From the NCBI GenBank assembly GCA_020632695.1, contig JACKFB010000015.1:1-64000 (forward strand): 64,000 nt of DNA. Direction: 5' to 3'. The translations under genes were made by a program, and so were the position numbers. The notes under the pieces are model-generated. The model saw only the letters and a program-made list of their open reading frames with translations. It had not been told where the DNA came from and searched no databases. Source of the stretch: Deltaproteobacteria bacterium (lineage in GTDB: Bacteria; Myxococcota_A; UBA9042; PHBI01; JACKFB01). Below, in pieces: positions 61,247-64,000 of the stretch (the stretch's first letter is position 1; each line of letters starts with the position of its first letter).

Positions 61247-62044
61247 TCAGTCGCCGGCGTGGGGCGTGTAGGAGAGCGGCGAGTCCAGCACGGAGGTGGA
61301 CGAGGTGTGCGAGCTGGGGAGCGGCGACACGTTCTGGTAGGTCACCGTCGCCCGCGTCCAACGCCACACCTGGTCGTTTCCACTGTTGGCGGTCAGCGTG
61401 GAGCCGTTCACGGCGAGGTTGCTGAGGGTGCTGATGTTGCCCTTCTGCAGCACCAGGGCGTGGGTGTCGCCGTGGAAGGTCCCGACCACCATCGTGCCGG
61501 TGGTGGAGGAGAGGACCACGCCGTACAGGCCGCCATCGATGTCGCCGCCGACCAGCGCCAGCGCCGTGGTGTCGGTGGCGTCGATGGCGCGATCCGCGGC
61601 GTAGATCGCGGTGCTGCGCACCTGGACGTCGTCGCTCTCGAGGATCTGGATGCCGCTGTCGCCCGAGACGACCTCGCAGGTGAGGAAGTCGACGTCGGTG
61701 CTGTTGTAGACGGCGACCCGCCCGAGCATCGTGACGGTGCTGAGCGTGACGTCCGTCGTCGACTCGACGCGCAGGGTGTAGAGGCTTCCGGGGGCGCGCT
61801 GGATGTAGGAGCCGGAGCCGCCGGCGAGGGTCATCGAGCGCTCGATGAGGAAGTCACCGGTGAAGCCTGCGTTGGCGACCAGCTCGACGCGGGAGTACGC
61901 GGAGTTGTCCAGGGCGTCCTGCAGCGAGGTGGTGCACGGGGTGGGGGCGCCGGCACAGGTGTTGGCGACGTAGATGGTCGCGGCGCTGGCGGGCACGCTG
62001 AGAAGCAGGGCGACCAGCAGGGTCGCGATGCGGATGCTGCGCAT
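61247..62044 (-). CDS. Secreted beta-helix-like protein
   Basis: 265 aa with a Sec signal cut after ASA (LLSVPASA). The mature part is Ser/Thr-rich with short regular strands (TLRVESTTDVTLSTVTMLG, AIDATDTTALALVGGDIDGG, GVVLSSTTGTMVVGTFHG), typical of a right-handed beta-helix. There is one cysteine pair near the start. AAGGAGAG precedes the ATG by 8 bases but lies inside a hairpin, which may regulate translation. Function unknown. Confidence 0.76.
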   Translation of the reverse strand: MRSIRIATLLVALLLSVPASAATIYVANTCAGAPTPCTTSLQDALDNSAYSRVELVANAGFTGDFLIERSMTLAGGSGSYIQRAPGSLYTLRVESTTDVTLSTVTMLGRVAVYNSTDVDFLTCEVVSGDSGIQILESDDVQVRSTAIYAADRAIDATDTTALALVGGDIDGGLYGVVLSSTTGTMVVGTFHGDTHALVLQKGNISTLSNLAVNGSTLTANSGNDQVWRWTRATVTYQNVSPLPSSHTSSTSVLDSPLSYTPHAGD

Positions 62045-62053
62045 GAAATGTCT

Positions 62054-62101
62054 CTCCTTCTGGTGGGGCGAACTCGCGGGGTTCGCGAGCTTCAGAAGGA
62101 G
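62054..62101 (-). promoter_or_regulatory. Hairpin masking the Shine-Dalgarno of the beta-helix gene
   Basis: On the minus strand, ctccttctg (complement of 62093-62101) pairs perfectly over 9 bp with cagaaggag (62054-62062), which contains the gene's Shine-Dalgarno. A second stem inside (ctcgcg/cgcgag) closes the loop. Such an arrangement would limit translation until melted or bound. Confidence 0.7.
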
Positions 62102-62137
62102 GAAGGGATCAGGCAGCCTCGAGTTTGCGAAAGCGCC

Positions 62138-62170
62138 TCAAAAATCGCGCGACTATCCGCAAAGTCGCGC
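62138..62170 (-). terminator. Probable intrinsic terminator of the HTH/TPR gene
   Basis: On the minus strand, a perfect 8-bp stem (gcgcgact/agtcgcgc) is followed by gattttt. The T-run stands out in this GC-rich window. It lies about 135 bp after the stop at 62305. Confidence 0.68.
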
Positions 62171-62304
62171 CCGGGGCGGAGCGGCGAGGCGGCGGTCCCG
62201 CGGGCGGCGGGGGGCTCGGGCGAGCCGGTGCCAGCAGCTCGGGCGCGTGGCGCCGCCCGAGGTCGCGGCCGCCGGCCAGCTCGCTGCGGACCAGCGAGCA
62301 GGGC

Positions 62305-64000
62305 TCAGGTGGCGACGTGCTCGGGAGGACGCGCGCTGAGCAGACGGTCGAGCGCGTTGACCTCGGACTGGAGGCCGGCGCGGAGGGCCTGGGCGCGCAG
62401 GCGCTCGAGCGAGGCGCGGGCGGTGCGCGTCGCGCCAAGGAGGTGACGGACCTCAGCGATGCGGCGGCGGATGCGGGCGCTGACGGTGTAGGCCGAGCGG
62501 GCTGGCAGGGCGTCGAGGCGCGCCTCGGCGGCGTCGGTCCAGCTCAGCGCCAGGTCCCGCTCCTTCATATGGCAGAGCGCCAGCGCGACCAGGGCCATCG
62601 CCTCGTCGGCGGGCGACTGGCACAGCAGCGCATCCTTATATGCATCCCGCGCGGCGCGGCGCGCGTCGGCCACCTCGCCGAGGGCTGCCAGGGTCTCGGC
62701 CAGCAGCACGCTGCTGCGCGAGCGCAGGAACGGGAAGTCGCCAGCGGTCTCCGATTGCTGGAGCGCGACCTGCAGGTGGCGCCGGGCGGCGCTGAACCAG
62801 CCGTGCTCGAGGGCGAACTCGCCGAAGTTCAGGTTGATGGTCGCGACGCTGAGCGGACCGGCCTCGCCCGAGGCCGCGGAGGCGACGGATTGCTCGAAGT
62901 AGCTGCGGGCCTGCTCGTCGTGGCCGAGAAGCGCGTGCGCGATCGCGACGTTGATCTGCGCCATCAGCACTTCGCGGAGGTCGGACTCGGCCATCGCGGC
63001 GTCGAGGCCGGCCTGATAGTCGGAGAGGGCGGCGGCGATCTCGCCGCGCTCGAAGGCGGCGCCGGCGCGCTGGCGGTAGAAGCGCGACACGCTCACCCGC
63101 GGCTCGGCGCGGGCGTAGCGCTCCAGCGCCTCGTGGGCGGCGATGGCGGCGGCCGAGTCGCCTTGCATCTGCAGGGCGTGATGGCGCGCGAGATGCGCGT
63201 CGACCATCGCGTCGACGGTCTCCTGGTTCGACTCGGCGCAGGCGAGCTGGGCGATGGCCTGGTCCAGGTGGGGCAGGGCCGCGCCCGCGCGCCCCGTGGC
63301 GGTGCGTGTACGGCCCAGCTCGATGGCTAGCCGCGCGCTCATCAGCGGGGCGCGGTGGACCAGGGTCATCAAGCTGACGTCGGCCAGCACCTCGAGGCCG
63401 CGTTCGGGGCGTCCGGCCAGGCGCAGCCCGCGCGCATACGAGAGCCGCACGTCCACCTCGAGAGCGGCGCTGTCCGGCCCCTGCGGGCTCGGTGAGCGCA
63501 CGATCCGCTCGCCCACCCAGACGAACTCCGCCTGCACGTTGCGCCGGGACGCCTCGCTCATCCACGCCTTGCCGGCCCTCCACGCGAGCTCGGCCTCGCC
63601 GATCGCCAGGTTGGCGAGGCAGTGGAGCTCAGGCGCCTCTTCGATCGTCAGGCCGTGCTCGTTCGCCCACTCCAGCGCAGCGCGCGCGTACTCCGGCGGC
63701 AGCCAGGTGTCGTCCTTGAGGATGTCCTCGCAGTGGGTCCACCGCACGAAGCGGTAGGTCTCGACGGCCGCGCCCTCGACGCGCAGCAGGAAGGCGTCCG
63801 AGCCCCGGTCGTCGACGTGGACGCCGTGGAATCCCAGGTGGGCGAGCATCCCGGGGTAGACGCGCGGCCCGAGCGCCGCCGCCAGGCGCAGCCAACGATC
63901 GATCTCGCCGCCTGAAGCCGTCTCCGCGGTGTCCACGAGCTCGAGCGGCGAGACCCCCAGCGCATCGGCGACAGCTGTGACGTAACGCCACTCGGTGGTC
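62305..64000 (-). CDS. HTH-TPR regulator, 5' end outside window
   Basis: Incomplete: the frame is open from 62305 to base 64000. The GTG at 63936 is only an internal codon; upstream residues TTEWRYVTAVADALGV continue the protein and look like an XRE-type helix-turn-helix. They are followed by SPLELVDTAE and a domain with GERWLRLAAALG-like sequence (DRWLRLAAALGPRVYPGML), then ~400 residues of TPR-like helices (LARHHALQMQGDSAAAIAAH, AQINVAIAHALLGHDEQARS). The layout fits cytoplasmic transcription regulators with TPR sensor arms. An intrinsic terminator follows. Confidence 0.74.
   Translation of the reverse strand, partial: TTEWRYVTAVADALGVSPLELVDTAETASGGEIDRWLRLAAALGPRVYPGMLAHLGFHGVHVDDRGSDAFLLRVEGAAVETYRFVRWTHCEDILKDDTWLPPEYARAALEWANEHGLTIEEAPELHCLANLAIGEAELAWRAGKAWMSEASRRNVQAEFVWVGERIVRSPSPQGPDSAALEVDVRLSYARGLRLAGRPERGLEVLADVSLMTLVHRAPLMSARLAIELGRTRTATGRAGAALPHLDQAIAQLACAESNQETVDAMVDAHLARHHALQMQGDSAAAIAAHEALERYARAEPRVSVSRFYRQRAGAAFERGEIAAALSDYQAGLDAAMAESDLREVLMAQINVAIAHALLGHDEQARSYFEQSVASAASGEAGPLSVATINLNFGEFALEHGWFSAARRHLQVALQQSETAGDFPFLRSRSSVLLAETLAALGEVADARRAARDAYKDALLCQSPADEAMALVALALCHMKERDLALSWTDAAEARLDALPARSAYTVSARIRRRIAEVRHLLGATRTARASLERLRAQALRAGLQSEVNALDRLLSARPPEHVAT

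Noticed and set aside
62125..63330. 401-codon plus-strand frame opposite the TPR regulator
   Set aside because: Covers the probable terminator and the antisense of clear TPR helices; no independent evidence.

Overview
The window is 64 kb of very GC-rich bacterial DNA with strong third-position G/C bias. Several traits suggest a myxobacterium-like organism (Myxococcota, or the related Bradymonadia-type lineages). There are about nine secreted lipoproteins with low-complexity linkers, cysteine modules of the CGDDGCGGSCGxC type, multidomain Ser/Thr kinases, and a hybrid NRPS/PKS locus. This taxonomic reading is inference from style of gene content; no marker gene for phylogeny was analysed.

Layout. 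0-9.2 kb: an RlmD-type 23S rRNA methyltransferase, a secreted EEP-family nuclease/phosphatase-like lipoprotein, an unknown lipoprotein, an SRPBCC protein, the redox chaperone Hsp33, a vWA lipoprotein and an ATP/ADP-translocase-type transporter. 9.3-29 kb: a biosynthetic locus with an FAD monooxygenase, an Acg-type flavin oxidoreductase (coupled by a GTGA overlap), an Sfp-type phosphopantetheinyl transferase on the opposite strand, a 2,385-aa protein (A-PCP-C-degenerate A tail-FAAL-like ligase-KR-PCP) and a 1,331-aa PKS (KS-AT-ACP-TE). A large kinase/ATPase/GAF/adenylate-cyclase sensor follows 72 bp downstream and may control the cluster. 29-38.4 kb: a beta-propeller lipoprotein, a minus-strand set (small protein, HerA-like ATPase, metallophosphoesterase) behind another lipoprotein, an APC-like transporter and an alpha/beta hydrolase. 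38.5-49 kb: surface-protein territory, with a cysteine-rich lipoprotein, a 1,011-aa lipoprotein and a three-gene operon joined by ATGA overlaps (lamin-tail/propeller, beta-helix, CotH-kinase lipoproteins). 49-53 kb: DUF2254 membrane protein, TatD nuclease, glutathione reductase. 53-55.5 kb: a gene-poor repeat island holding two tandem hairpin units, a frameshifted four-helix-bundle gene with a palindromic leader, and three hexamer arrays. 55.5-64 kb: cNMP-binding kinase, TPR protein, short-chain dehydrogenase, two coupled unknown genes, a secreted beta-helix protein behind a possible SD-masking hairpin, and an HTH/TPR regulator that runs off the right edge.

The most distinctive features are: (1) the two-protein NRPS/PKS with an internal FAAL-like ligase and KR; (2) arrays of related hexanucleotides, used in frame as lipoprotein linkers and also present outside genes; (3) the LTD/beta-helix/CotH operon; (4) two minus-strand genes whose Shine-Dalgarno sequence sits inside a perfect inverted repeat. 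All starts, domains and pairings were read by eye from the sequence; no database search or folding program was run.
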